From: Viscum album
Taxonomy: Eukaryota; Streptophyta; Magnoliopsida; Santalales; Viscaceae
Length of the DNA: 64,000 nucleotides
Reading direction: 5' to 3'
Assembly (NCBI GenBank): GCA_963277665.1
Contig: OY728128.1
Coordinates: 1,862,120,988 to 1,862,184,987, forward strand
Of this stretch, positions 34,336-48,049 are shown piece by piece. Below the pieces are notes generated by a model, which worked only from the letters and a program-made list of their open reading frames with translations, was not told where the DNA came from and did no database searches. Position numbers and translations under genes: made by a program. Each line of letters begins with the position of its first letter. The first letter of the stretch is position 1.

Positions 34336-37300
34336 TTTATCTATGTTAGTATTGGATTTGTTTTGGATATAAAGTAGTGTGACATACCTTGAACTTATAT
34401 ACTCCCCTAATTATGAAATTATAGCACCACCAGGATAGATTTATTTTGTGAACTATGGTTTTATAATAGTGGTATAAGGTATCGATATGTAAACATGTTT
34501 CAAGGTACTATGATAGTAGAGGGGCAGAAAATATGATGCAAGGTACTTTCTGTGGTTATTCTATATAAACTTCCCCAATGGTGATATATATCCTATACAT
34601 ATAGTGATATACCCAAGATCAATGTCATCATGAATATCTTTTATATACACAACAACATTATCATTGAACATTGTGTTTAGAGTTCTTCCATAATATTTTC
34701 ATAAAATAGAAAATTTTAGTAGCTATTAGAAAGTGGAAAACGAAATATGTAAATGTAATCTAATAATTACATGAAAATATATTTTCATGGGGAAATTTTG
34801 TGAAAAATAAGACAATTAATTTCTCTCAAGTAGTTTTCCTTTTTTTATAGAGTAGAGATTTACCCAAGTACCAGACCTTCGTAATTTACTATAGTTCTCC
34901 ACTCTAGTGATTTGATAGGATGATTCTTATAGCATTTTCCATGCAACACCTTTTCCATGGTCTAGTTCTTTGAAACAAAGGCATTCCACATAGGTTAGCA
35001 ATGCTAAAATTTATGCACATGGGGCATGAAAAAGCAGTATACTAATTAAATTGACTCACATAGGAGACCAAATTAAAAAATGTGTATGAATGTGAAATAC
35101 TCACTCAATGCATGATGAATAATTTGTAAAATTTGGTCAAGTATTTATTTATGAGTAATCGAACACCCATGTCAGTGTACCTCTGTTATGCGAAAATCAT
35201 AGAATGCACCTATCATGTGGGTAGACTAAAACTCCAATAAATTTTAGTGTGAAAACATACTATAATATATAAATATATATATTTAATGATAAAAAAGTCT
35301 ATTCTAGTTTAACCTGTACTTTTAAATTTAATCCCACTCCCAAATAATCTGATCATGTTTTGAGGGGGGGTGTATTTTTTCCTCATGGTCACAAAAATTG
35401 GGATTGGATACAAGGATTCTATGGATTTGTGGGAATGGATCTATGACCATTCATTAATTGTTGTCCCTGGTGCCTATGATATCTATCTTATCCACCATCC
35501 ACCATACCGTCTACACTCTGGCCTATAAGACAAGGAAACTTCACCATGGTGACAACCTTTGACAATCACAGTCACATCCACCTGCATGTGTCATCTACAA
35601 TTATTAATTCCCCTAAATCATATCCCCAAATTTTTCTAATAAATAGTCCCACATGGGTCCTAATTGTAAATTTATTGAATTACGTAGTGACATACACATA
35701 TTAATTTTTTATGTCCCCCTCTATGTACTATATATCTAATAAGGCTTAAAACCTATGAAAATTAACTAGTGAAAGTGATGATTAAATCATCGTATAGTAA
35801 TAAATTTTTGAAAACTCACATTCCCATAGTTTACATCCATTGGAGTGATGGAGGACCATGTTGGCCATTTGATATGCTCTATAGGACTTTCCCCATTATG
35901 GTGCACTATAGTAGGGAAGGATGAATAAAATATCATTCGAGGAAACCGAAATTAGTTCACAATTCTTCCTTATAATCCAACAAGGTTGCTCCTAATCCCA
36001 TGAATTAAAACATGGGATCCAAATCTCCTCAATATTCAATTTTGGTAAAAAAACCAAACTAGTATTTAAATTAGGATTCTACTTCCCCCTAACCTCTAAA
36101 TTAGAGATCCACTTCTCCCTAGAAATTAATTAGGTATTAGATTTATCTTATAATTTAATTACAATGAAACCTTAACCTATCATCCACATAAGAGAATTAT
36201 ATCATACTAAACTCCAAATAAAGATACCACTTATATGAAGCCTTTCATTTGAGTTCCATTTCACCCCAACCTTTAGTTTTGTATAAAAGTTTCCTAATCA
36301 TCCCCAATAGGGTTCCACATAACCCCAATGTTTAAATAAGTGAACTAATTATACTTATACTCTACACATGGGTTACACTTCTCTGTAGGAATTGAAATAG
36401 GTTTACTCTTCTAACAATGTCATCTTGGGTGAGACATCATCTAAGGATTCATTTTTTCCAAGCACACCTACATGATCACCAATCATTTCAACCATCCTAT
36501 AAATCTACTAGAACCATATAATTATGGAATCCACCAAAGTGTGCAGCCCATTAAGTATGAATTCCATTGAAAGATTGTTTTTTTGAATTATATTACTATT
36601 TTTATAGCACCAATGGGGTGATCATTATTATGTATCCCCTAGAAAATGAGAATTCCTATTATGCATATACTAAAGTGGTATCATAGTGATAAGTATACCA
36701 TCCATGGATCCATATTCTAATCAATGTATATGTTTTTATGGTTTTCTTTCCAATGGGTAAACCCATTCATTTTCTTGTTATTTATTCATTCACATAGAAT
36801 AAATTATAACTCTATGGAAAAAATATCCATGAAAAACTAATCCATGCATAATCTGTGATCATTCGATCCCAGTTCTTGATTACATCCACTAAGAACTCAT
36901 GAATTTTTCCTAATAAATCTTCTATATAGGTCCATATTCCATATAATCTTAATCACCCTTCACTAAATCATAATTAAATTGGAGTAAGTTGAAACCCCTA
37001 TAAGTATATCCATATTTTAAGACCCAATAAATCATTTCTTCACTAATAATCTCATCTGCATAATTCATTAGTGAGTAGTGTCATGGAAAACCCAACGTGT
37101 AAGCCCCATAATTAACTTATGAAGTCATATTCACCCTGAAGTCTCATTAAATGGGACATATAAACTAAGATTAATTTTCATTTAATGTGATATATTATCA
37201 AAAAAGTGTGTTCCACTAAATCCTCTATGAATATTTCTCATTAAATACTTAATTATCACAGATTTCAGGAAACAAAAATCCTAATCAAATAATGTAAAAC

Positions 37301-38315
37301 GAATAGGCAAAATACTTCTCACATTATGTTAAAACTATATAATTAAGGTCATACCATATTACTTTAAAATGTGCAACCCAAGTTATATAGGATTTTGAAA
37401 CAATTTTGGAATGATACATAGGATGCCTCCCTTATGATCGAGACCCACATATCCACATATTCATATATATTATGTAGGGTCTTAATACCATTGAATAAAC
37501 ACCCATGTGACCTAATTCCATTTGAGTTAGTCTATGTGCTCCCTCACTGGGACATATTCCTTATACGCCCAGATTTTCTAGGCTATTGGGCTATATTCCA
37601 TTTGAGAACCCGAATTTTACTTTTAATAACTCTGTATCTCTCATGAAATAATCTCTATACTATAAAATGAGGTCATTTTATCTATGGTATTGGGTATCAA
37701 TTCACTAAGTCCACACTACTAGAAAAGAATTATCATTAGGTAATATTCTTAATGGGTTGAAAATCCTAATCATGGGACATATCATCACCACTCAATCAAA
37801 CCATGCACCTTAGTGGACAATATTCTATATGATACAAACCTATCATTATAAGTGAATATTCATGATGAGTTCACCTTGAACGTGTCACTCTTGTGTAATA
37901 AGCACACCATCAATTTATAGGAACATTTTTCTTAATATATCAATCTACAGTTCATTAAAATGTATTCTAGCAGTTATGGTTTCATGAACATAAAAGGTAC
38001 CACAGTGGTCCCTGTCACACTACCCTAAAAGTTAAAATATTTAATATTATATATTTCTAAAATACATTGGTGTTTATTCCCTTCATGGGGGTATAGATGA
38101 AACCCTCATTAGAGACTCGATCCCACCATCAAAACAACAAATGTCTCCATAGATGATGATAAACAATAGGGATACCAATTATTTAGCATCAAACCACAAC
38201 ATAAAAACATAACACATAATTGATTTGAAACCTATAATATAGATATATTATTTCATTGAAGACAAACCCATAATATGAAATTAATACGTAATTGTTATTA
38301 GATATTTAAAAAAAG
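34336..38315. other. Unassigned decayed DNA
   Basis: No retroelement domain, host gene or RNA gene could be recognised on either strand. The plus strand is pyrimidine-rich from about 36000 to 37700. A degenerate run of short units with the pattern TTAG-x-x-TCyACTTC-yCCCTA is visible at about 36060-36130. The homologous part of the other copy lies beyond base 64000. Confidence 0.5.
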
Positions 38316-40384
38316 TGTAAGAAGTCCCACATTGGTATTTTTGGAAGGATTCAATAATATAAAATAATTCTCCAAAAGAGACATAATGTAGAAAATAATT
38401 GCCCCTCAAGTAATTTGGATGAGCTAAATCATCAATCCTTTCAACAAATTTTCATTCTAAAGTATTTATAGTAAAATCCCAAAAAAAAATCTAATTGGGA
38501 GAAAAATGGTTATATTGACTAAAAAATTGGTGCTTTTAAATTTATCATTGTTTCCCAAAGAAAAATTATAGAAATGATGGAATGAATCAATATTATAACT
38601 AAATTAATAGGTTTTATGGGAGTAACAAATTTTTTTCCCAAAAAAACATAATTCCAAAAAATAGCGAGAATGAAACTCTTCCGAGTTTTTATGAAATATA
38701 TTAATTATATTATAATGAATTCTATTTTTAATGGTCTTATATTACCAACTATACATTTAAATATTTATTTTTATACAAGTATTTGTTAGAAATTATTGAA
38801 GATTATTTGATGTTTTAAATTAACATTTAATTAAAGTAAAATATATTAATTTTATTTTAAAAATCAGATAACCGTTATTAAAAAAATATTGATGTTTTTA
38901 AAATTAATTGATTGTATTTTTTAATAATTTTATTGTAATTTGATATAGTAATATATTTTACAAGTAAAACATTGGTTTTTTTAAAAAACTAGGGATGATG
39001 TTTTCATTAATCATGAAATATGATTCAATATGGTATATAACATGGTTTTAAAGTAATGGATGAAAGGATTTGTTCTACAATTTTTTTTCTTCTATGTAAT
39101 TTATTAAAATATAAGATAAAGAGTACCCATAACCAGTCATTGGATAATTTTATTAAATATAAATTTTATTCTGTATTTTATTTCTAAAAACATAAAAAAA
39201 AAATTATATGATATATATTAATCATAATATTATTTATTTGTTTTTACACCAAATATGATAATACATATTTTAATTTAAATAAAATTGTATTTGTGGAATA
39301 TATATGAATAAAATAAAATTTTTATGATTCAAGCAGTAGTATATTTGCAGATAATTTTTTTAACAAAATTATTACTAAAAGATTTTACAATCATAATCAA
39401 TGTAAAACTGACTAAAATTTATTTATATATTTATGATATATAATAAAATAATGATATTAATTTAATGAGTTTTATTTTATATGTTTTGAAATTATCTCAA
39501 AGAAATGTTACATTTCTAGGGACGTTCCATGATTATGATATTATACAAAATAAAATAGATTAATTTTTTTAAAATGATTAAATATGTTTTTAACATCATA
39601 GAATTAAATGTTTTGATGAAAATATTTTTTCATATATTGATCCAATTACAAACATCATGATCATTATACAAACATGAGCTTTTATCTATTCTTAATGTTT
39701 TTTTATTAGTTCATAAAAATCAATATGGCTTATACAATATAGATATCCTTTTCAATGTTATGAAAGGTCATAGTAAAAAATAGTAGCCACAATCTAGTAC
39801 TACTAAGATCAAAATACGAATAATTGAGAATTAAAAAAACTCTATCAAAATAATTTTTATAAATTTGAATAAATAAAATTAAAATAATAAATATATTTTA
39901 TTATTTAACAATAATATATTATATAAAAAATATTTGTAATTTGACCATTAATATTAAATAGATTATTAATATAATGAAACACAAAAATAATATATTTTAT
40001 ACAAATAAAAAATACATTAAATTCAACATACAAAATAAATACTCATATATTTTAATAAACTCATATATAAGTAATAATAAACCTTTTAAATGTTATTAAA
40101 TACACACAATTTTTTTAAAAAATAAGACATTATAAATTGGACATTATGAACCTCTAACCACAAAACATTTTAGAATGACGTCTTATTCATTCCTATAGTT
40201 TTAAAAAGAATTACTACTAAAATTACTATATTTTCTTTTAATCCATTTCCTATTTTCATTGTTTTGAACATGTTGTAATCATTTATAATGACCATCTATT
40301 TTTAAATATAAATATTCACTTTTATTAATTCTTAACACATTATGTATAAAAATTCTATTTGATTTTATTTAATTACCCAGACTA
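38316..40384 (+). repeat. Possible LTR fragment of an unidentified element
   Basis: TGTAAGAAGTCCCACATTGG at 38318-38337 resembles the start of many plant LTRs and follows an A-rich purine run. No partner LTR, primer site or end was found, and the gypsy element at 40385 cuts off its right side. No gene is visible. Confidence 0.3.
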
Positions 40385-42715
40385 TGTAAATGATATTTTT
40401 TCATTAAAAAATTTATCTTATATTATTGCATACTATTAAACACACGAAACAAATTGAAAAAATTAAATACTAGATTTAATTAATGGAGATCATTACATTT
40501 TCCAAAAATATAAAAGCATGAAAATCACAAAATTTGAATCTATATAAATAATTGGAAATATGAAAGCTATAATGGGAGAAAATGGATCATCCCTATCCAC
40601 TAGAATTATCACTCCCACGAAACTAATGGAAATGATAAAAAATAAGTAATATTCTGATAACATTAGAAATAATTAATATAAAACCATAAGAGGAATTATA
40701 GTAAATAATGTATGAAGGAATGAAAAATTATTTATAAGAGCTATTATGACTATCAGATAAGTGTTTTGACAATTAGAAAGTCATATTACTGTTAAGAATA
40801 TTATCTAACTATAGTGAATAATATAGTTTTTTATAACTGGAATGTTTTAAATAACAAAATTCAAAATTTAAATCAATCTAAAATAATTCTTGAATTTTAG
40901 AATCAAATAAAAAAAATTAAAAAGTTAAATATCCATGAATTTCAAATTCAAAACCAAAAAACTATTTTCAAAATCCAAAAATTCTAATTTTTCAGAAAAA
41001 ATATATTTTTTGATTATTTCCATTTTCTATTGATTTAAATAATAAATTAGATTTAATATGTATTTAAAATCCCCAAAATCACATCATTATTAATCAAATA
41101 TATTTCTACATGTCACAAATTTATCTATTAAAAGGCTAACCTTATAAATAATATTTTTTGAATATTTTATCATAATAATACCCCACTCATCACTTATAAA
41201 TACCCTATATACCCTACACTAGATAACCACTCATCCGTTACATATAAAATCAAAAACAATATTAAAAATTCCTCTGTTACACCCATTCCAATCCTCAGAG
41301 ATATTATGGTGTAATCAAACTCCATGAATTCAGGGATATTAGTGTCATAGAAAATGAGTGACACAGAGAAGAGGGTATGTTTTCTTCATCTTTTTCTATC
41401 ATTTTCCTATTATCTTACTTCATTTCTATATTCCATTCAAACCGAAATATTATATTATAAATTAAGTAAAATGTTAAAATTATAATAATAATGTTTCCTT
41501 AATATGGTGATTATAAGTATTAAATATTTATATTTTATAACTCTCTTTACTCTTATTTTGATTATGTCCCAAATATGGCATGTTAGCCACCCATGAGGAC
41601 ATTAGAAACTCCTTAATTATCACAATAATTATACATAAAAACAATAAATTATTTATAACATGGAAATTTATAAGTAGATATATTTATGACCATCTTATAT
41701 ATATTTTAATAATATACAATTACAAATAAATTATAGTAATTAATTAAAAACAATAAGTGATATTTGATGAAAAATATAATATCAAAACATTTCATCATTA
41801 GTAATGGTAATTAAGAAATATATTCCAATTATTATAATTTATAAAGAGTGATAAAAATTAATATAATTCCCTCCATGTTACTAGTTTTAATTAACAAAAT
41901 TTCTTTTATTAAATAAAAGGAAATGTAATTAAATAAATTAGTATTTATGGTTAGGGTATTTTTAAACCCAACCATTTTTTTTTATCTCCTCTTTCCCATG
42001 ATTTCTTAGTATTGATATTCTAAAAATATCATCATAAATTCCATTCAATTTTAATTAAATTTTATTTCTAGGGATATATATGTTCTCACTCTATTTAAAA
42101 CATTTCTAATTAAATTTAAATATATTTCAAAAATATATTAATTTTATAGAAACGTATCATTGACTCCTTTTTAGATTTATCTACTCCACAAAAGAATGAT
42201 GATATTTTATAAAAAAATATGAATTCCCTAATTAATTTTTGTACTCAAAAGGTTCTTTATGAAATTATTATTTATAATTCCTATATAAAATAAATTCCTT
42301 TTGATAGGATTATTATCATACTATAATTGTTATACGTATAAAAATCAAGTGGCATACATGATTATGAGCATTTAACAGTGTAACCGGTGGAACCACAATT
42401 AAAAATCCCTCAAATTAATTTGTTAATGTGATATAAATCATGAATTTTTTAATATTTTTTTGGAATATGATGATTTAATTTTTCACAATTATGATGTTTC
42501 TGTTGGTGTACATGTGTTATGGTTGAGCATGTTGTTAGAATTGTTTGAAACAATGTGTGTTATTTTAACACAATGTTATGATGTTTCATAATTAAGAATA
42601 ATAAAGATACCATGCCTTTTTAAAATGATTCCCAAATTAATATGATGATGATCCCTTTATTATGATATTATTTTGAAGATTATGATCACCCAAACACTAT
42701 TGATTCATTTCACTT
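40385..42715 (+). repeat. 5' LTR of the right gypsy element
   Basis: It aligns with 48050-50645: for example 40485-40560 with 48168-48245, and 42545-42600 with 50480-50530. A TATA box TTATAAAT is at 41194-41201. AGAGAAGAGGGTATG at 41365-41379 lies about 173 bp later, with GTATGT fitting a 5' splice site. The right end is approximate. Confidence 0.7.
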
Positions 42716-45180
42716 ATTCCACCTATATTATTCCCCATTAAAATGAATTTATATCACCCCATTAATTGAGTCCTATTCTAAGGTATGTACATGAAATTTG
42801 AAGAACTAGACTTCTTTTAAAGGGATATAAATACAAAATGAAATAATTTATATAATTTACTATGGATAAATAATGTACGACATTGATTTTCATATATACA
42901 AAACCATTGGATTATAGATTGTATTACAATTGTGTTACATAGCCTAAAACTGTTGTAATTATATTTTTTTAAAAATGATTGGTTTCAATATTTTGTATCA
43001 TTACATGGTTTAGAAAATTTGTATATTGGGGATAAAATATTACTAACATTCCGAAGTATTCGTCTATGTGTTGTTAAAATTCCTTTTTTTGTAATGTTCA
43101 TCAGAATATAGTTATGGGGAAATAAAAACCTTATCTAGATACTATAAGTGGATTTGGATATAGAATATATGTTCATGGGAGTAAAAAAATTGACCGATAT
43201 CAGTTTATATTAAATCAACATGTACTTGTTGCATGAATAATAGGCCCTACTACAGACATAGTTTGACATGATATAGGTATTTTTTATATTAATTACAATC
43301 TTGATATAAAACCATTAAATGAAATATAATAGAATTAATTATTCCTCATAATGTTATAAAAGGATTAAATTACAAAATCATAGAAACATCTTTTGATAAT
43401 AAAGATATTATAAACATATAGATTCGATACTATACGAGTTTAGATTTTATTTTCACATGGAAATATATTGTTTATTCTTTATTTATTGTTGTTTTTTAAA
43501 AATATTTTCTAATTTATAATATGGTAGGAACTAGGAGAATCAAATCCAAAAACCCTTATGAGGGATAATAAAATAGATATCTAAACAACATTCACTATGA
43601 AATGAGAGGTAGAGATAAAAATCTCACTGTGGTACTTAATATAGTGTCTTAGGATATGTTCAATAAATAGAAACATGTAGAATTTCCTCCATAAATAATT
43701 TGGGAGTATCAATCTATTGAGTTCATTTTGTGGAAAACAGTATCTATCTATTGAGTTCATTTTGTGGAAAACAAATTCAATGTTTAGTGGATCATTAGAT
43801 CCACCGAATAATGAATATAGAGTTTTTTAAATATGAAATATATTTTATTTCTTCCACTAATCTAATAATGATAAATATTCTATAGCCACCTAATTTTAGA
43901 TAGAGAGGTTGGTCTATGAAAGGCATTAATAAAAATATGAAATGAAATAAATAGAATGGGGTTAAATTAATACATTTTTTATTATCATGTATTTCCCATG
44001 AAATAATTTAATAAATATATAGAGTTAATTTCAAGATATTTCAAAAAATAAAAGTGAAATATTCATTAATTATGATGAAAATTTCATAAGGCATTCAGGA
44101 CATGACACATTGTTTTTTATTAAAAATTATAAAATGAAAGATAAATTCATAGGTTTATTTTTTCAGTATATTTGAAACTCTTTAGTTATATAAGACATTG
44201 GGAGTTATTATCGTGTATGTTGATGTTATCTCAATGTAGTTAAAGTGTTTGTAAAAATTACCCCGGGTTATTGAGATAGGAAATGAAGAATGGAGTTCCA
44301 TTATGATAAATAAAAAGAAAAGAGATAAATGAAGATACCACAACCTACTTGTCAAATTTTCTGAAAGAAGAATCATGGGAATTACCTCAATGGGAAATGA
44401 AAATGATTTATATGTAGTAGAGAAGGCCACATAGCTCATGCATGTTGAATCAACCTAATGATGCCAACCAATGTGATGAAATAATGGAATGCACCTCTTA
44501 ATTCACAACACGTTGTTACATGCACAAATATTAAGGGGAAACAGAACTACACAATATAGTGCACAAAACCACGAGTCCTTGATAGTAATCAATGTCAGCA
44601 AAGACCAGTGTTGTGGGAGAAATGGAAATTGTATGTCATAATAATAGCTGAGGTGGAATATGAATATAAATTGTTACATGGTATACTTACTATTAACTTA
44701 TTAATGTGTTTTTTTTATTTTAATATATTTCTACACATTCTAAAATATTCTTCTGGTTTTATAGGAATTTTTAATCATATCTTCAGTACCTTGATGCGGA
44801 GACATCAATATGAGCACCTTGTAGATTGATCATTGCAACCCCTATCTTAGACTCCTCGACTGTTATAGTATGTGGGATGGTTATACATAATATTCTTATA
44901 ATACTTTACTTAGTATAACTTGATGCTATAATAGGCACAAATTGACTCTATTAATATATATATCAGAAATAAATATTAGAAAAGTGAAATATCTTTCAAT
45001 ATACTAAACCATCAAATTCTTATAAAAAATATTAGGAGGGTAATGAATATCATTTGGAAAATCCATTAATGGTGTGGGTTTTGATACATTGTGAACAAAA
45101 ATATTATTCCAAAATGTTATAGTTGAACAAAAGAACCATCCATCAAGAAATCGACAATTTTATGGAATATAATAATTTTT
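42716..45180 (+). other. Leader and gag/protease region, not readable
   Basis: By position this should hold primer site, gag and protease of the right gypsy element. No diagnostic motif was found. It contains the 34-bp tandem duplication at 43706-43773. The frames at 44182-44439 and 44608-44829 look like chance frames. Confidence 0.4.
43706..43773 (+). repeat. 34-bp tandem duplication
   Basis: Two adjacent 34-bp units (43706-43739 and 43740-43773) differ at one base. In DNA this decayed, such similarity means the duplication is recent. Confidence 0.95.
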
Positions 45181-46000
45181 TCCCCAAGCAGTTTCCTATT
45201 ATTCCCCTTGATTGTGAGATTGATTTTTCAGATTTTCTTACACATGGAGTGAGTTTTATATACTCATGAACCCATAGAATCTACCATATAATTTCGCACG
45301 AGTTAATAAATTATTTTTATGAGAATTTTAAAAAATTTCATAAAACATAGTACATCACCTTGATGGGAACATGTTATTTTGTTCAAGAAAAAATATATAT
45401 CAAAGAATTTTTCCATCGATTATCCAGAGTTCAAAGAGATCACTATAATGAAAAACGTAGCCACATCATAGTTTTTATGGATTTTTTGGACAATTTGAAG
45501 TAGATATGTATAATCCTAATGATTAAAATTATATTTTATATCACCATTTATAAGTGAAAATTTAATACATTAAAAGTATAACCATTTATAAAATATATAG
45601 AAATAGCGAGTTAATAGTAATTCCCTTCGACCATACTAATTCTTCTAAAATCTCAACATATTAAATGAATATATTCATTTTTTAAAATATTACCATTTAG
45701 TTTGAGATGAAGGAGGAACATTATAATCATATAAGTACTGTTTTGGTAACAATTTTAAAGTGGAAGATTCATTCTATGTTCAGTATGTTTTACCTTTGGA
45801 TGCGTAAAACCAAATTCATTAGGAAAGTGAATACTAGTATAAAGATATTTATAGACCATTCAATGAAAATTGAAATTGGGGAATGAAATAAATATTCATT
45901 TTCTATGTAATGTTATATTTTTATTTGTATACCATGGTATTACATATGATTTTTGAGAAATTTTGAATGATTTGAAAACAAATATTCTGTGTAAACACTA
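45180..46000 (+). pseudogene. Reverse transcriptase relic (pol), right gypsy element
   Basis: PLDCEIDFSDF at 45204-45236 matches the P-P-x-R-E-I-D-F-x-I-D-L-x-P-G start of RT. The same frame continues through counterparts of P-Y-R-M-A-P-x-E-L and S-P-W-G-A-P-V. DYPEFKEITIMKN at 45418-45456 matches D-Y-R-x-L-N-K-V-T-I-K-N. EEHYNHISTVLVTILKWK at 45713-45766 matches the E-E-H-x-x-H-L-x-x-V-L-x-x-L stretch that follows the catalytic motif. The Y/F-x-D-D motif itself was not found intact. Stops and indels exclude activity. Confidence 0.8.
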
Positions 46001-46300
46001 AAAGGGAAATTATTTTTCTGTATGAATAATGTGAGAAAATATCTAAGTACCTCAATAAGAGGAAAATAACTATGCTTATACTCACACTACCCTTATGTAG
46101 ATATCAATTTATAACATAATGTTATGGTTCAAATAATGTATTGGGTTTTTTATTCATATGTAATGATAATGTGGTAGCATATTCCACACACAAGTTGATG
46201 ATCCATGTGAAAATCAAATATGTTATTGGGTAAGTGTAAATAGTGGTGATATTTTCTTTGAATATTAAGAGGAACTACCTCTAGGTTGATATGTTTGATA
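46000..46300 (+). pseudogene. RNase H relic (pol), right gypsy element
   Basis: NVVAYSTHKLMIHVKIKYV at 46168-46224 matches the V-I-A-Y-A-S-R-Q-L-K-x-H-E-x-N-Y motif of gypsy RNase H. About 30 residues upstream in the same frame are traces of the C-D-A-S-x-x-G-L-G motif, with one stop between. Confidence 0.75.
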
Positions 46301-46599
46301 CGTATATAGAAAAAATAGCCAAATGAATATATTCACAAAGAAGGAGGTCAATATTTTTCTGATGATAATTATTAGAGATAATCAAGTACTATTATTTCTC
46401 TTTTCACTAACAAACCTCAAAAGGTGAAAAAACTTGGTGATGTTCTTATTAGAAAATAATTTATTTCACTATCTTGAATATAGATTATTAATGAGACTAT
46501 ATGCATAGTCAGTAAAATTATAGATATGGAAATTATAATATAAGGTAATAAAGAAAAAGTTTCCCAAATAATTTACCAACCATATTGGTAACAGAAGGT

Positions 46600-47640
46600 C
46601 TTGGGGAATAAAGGAATGGTTTGGAGCTTAAAAAGAATGTGAAATTATTAAAGTATAAGAAGCCTCATGAATTCCATATCTGTAATGGTGGTCCTAATAT
46701 ATTAGAAAATAGAATTTGTGTTCCATCATTTCTTGATATAAAAGAAGGTAAATCTGATAATTGACATAGATTATATTAATCTAACCATACTCAACGTTCC
46801 AAGAGGTATTGTGATGATCAACATATCTTCTAGTGGGAGAAAATGAAAAAAGGATATTGTTGTGTGAACCTCAATGTGGTTGATATGTTAGTATGTAAGA
46901 AAATAATTATATAATCCCGAGTGGATATTTACTCTATTTACCATAAATATATGGAAATGGTAGAACATCACTATGGAGATTACTTATGGTCACCTATATA
47001 TATCCAAATGACGCACTGAGATATGGGTAGTGGGGGTTGAACCAAGACATTACATTTCATTTCCATTAAGTAAGATTTATCAATTGACTAATTTTCCAAG
47101 ATATATATTTTTGTATATAAAGTATGATTTGATTATTCTTGTAGAACCACATTAGATTATTTCTCATTTTGATCCAAGGATAACCTATAAATTATATTAT
47201 ATTCTTTAATATTAATTATATATTAAATTGAAATATATTAATGCATATCACCCCCAAATTGATGGAAAATCAAAAAGGACTGTTTAGATACTAAATTACA
47301 TGAAGATATCATTCTAAATGAAATTTAAATTATGATTGGATCAACATATCACATTGTTTAGTTTACCAAAAAAAATTCCAATCTAGTTTACATATGGCCC
47401 CATACAATGCTCTTTATGAGAAGAGATTTATAACTCCTGCATGTTGGGCTGAAGTTGGAGAATGAAATAAATATGAATGTGATCTTGTAAAAAAATGATA
47501 TAAATAGTAAAATCCATAAAAAAATATAAAAATTAATTATAGTGGGAAGATGATTTGTCATTGAAAGTATTAGAGAAATATGGAGTTCGAAGTTGGTAAA
47601 AAATGTTGTTTCAAATATCACAATGGAAGAGAGTTATGTT
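46600..47640 (+). pseudogene. Integrase relic (pol), right gypsy element
   Basis: The zinc-domain region at about 46785-46990 shows an H-T-x-x-S-K-R-Y start and a C-V-N-L-x-x-x-x-M-L-V-C-K-K stretch in the place of the C-L-x-C pair. YHPQIDGKSKRTV at 47246-47284 matches H-P-Q-T-D-G-Q-S-E-R-T, with the catalytic Glu codon now Lys (GAA or GAG to AAA). HMAPYNALYEKRF and CWAEVGE at 47391-47462 match G-M-A-P-x-E-A-L-Y-G-R-R and C-W-x-E-V-G-E. No chromodomain was recognised after it. Confidence 0.85.
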
Positions 47641-48049
47641 GTTTGGTTGGAAGGAAAATTATATCCCCTAGTACATTGGACCATTAGATATCATTTATAT
47701 CATAGGATTATTGGAATATTGGTGTGAAATTCTTAATAAAAGGATAATATTTCTTGTTTAATATATATCTCAAGAGGATGTACATACATGATATCCCACA
47801 AATACCAAATATGAGGGTCATATAACTCGAGGATTTCCTCTCTTATAAATAGTAGTTATTGGAGATATTGAACCATAAATAAAATGTTATATAAACAATA
47901 AAACTCACATTATCAGTTCTTTATCTTATAGAACTATAAATTATAATAGGTAACATCGTAACTTGAGGAAACAATGATACCAAATTACCCTCAAATAATC
48001 TCAACAAAAATGTGATTTTAAATTTTAAGTATGAAATTTATAATGGTTG

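Noticed and set aside
32281..38315. Minus-strand gypsy pol
   Set aside because: I looked for the Y/F-x-D-D, H-P-Q-T-D-G and V-A-D-A-L-S-R motifs on the minus strand and found none.
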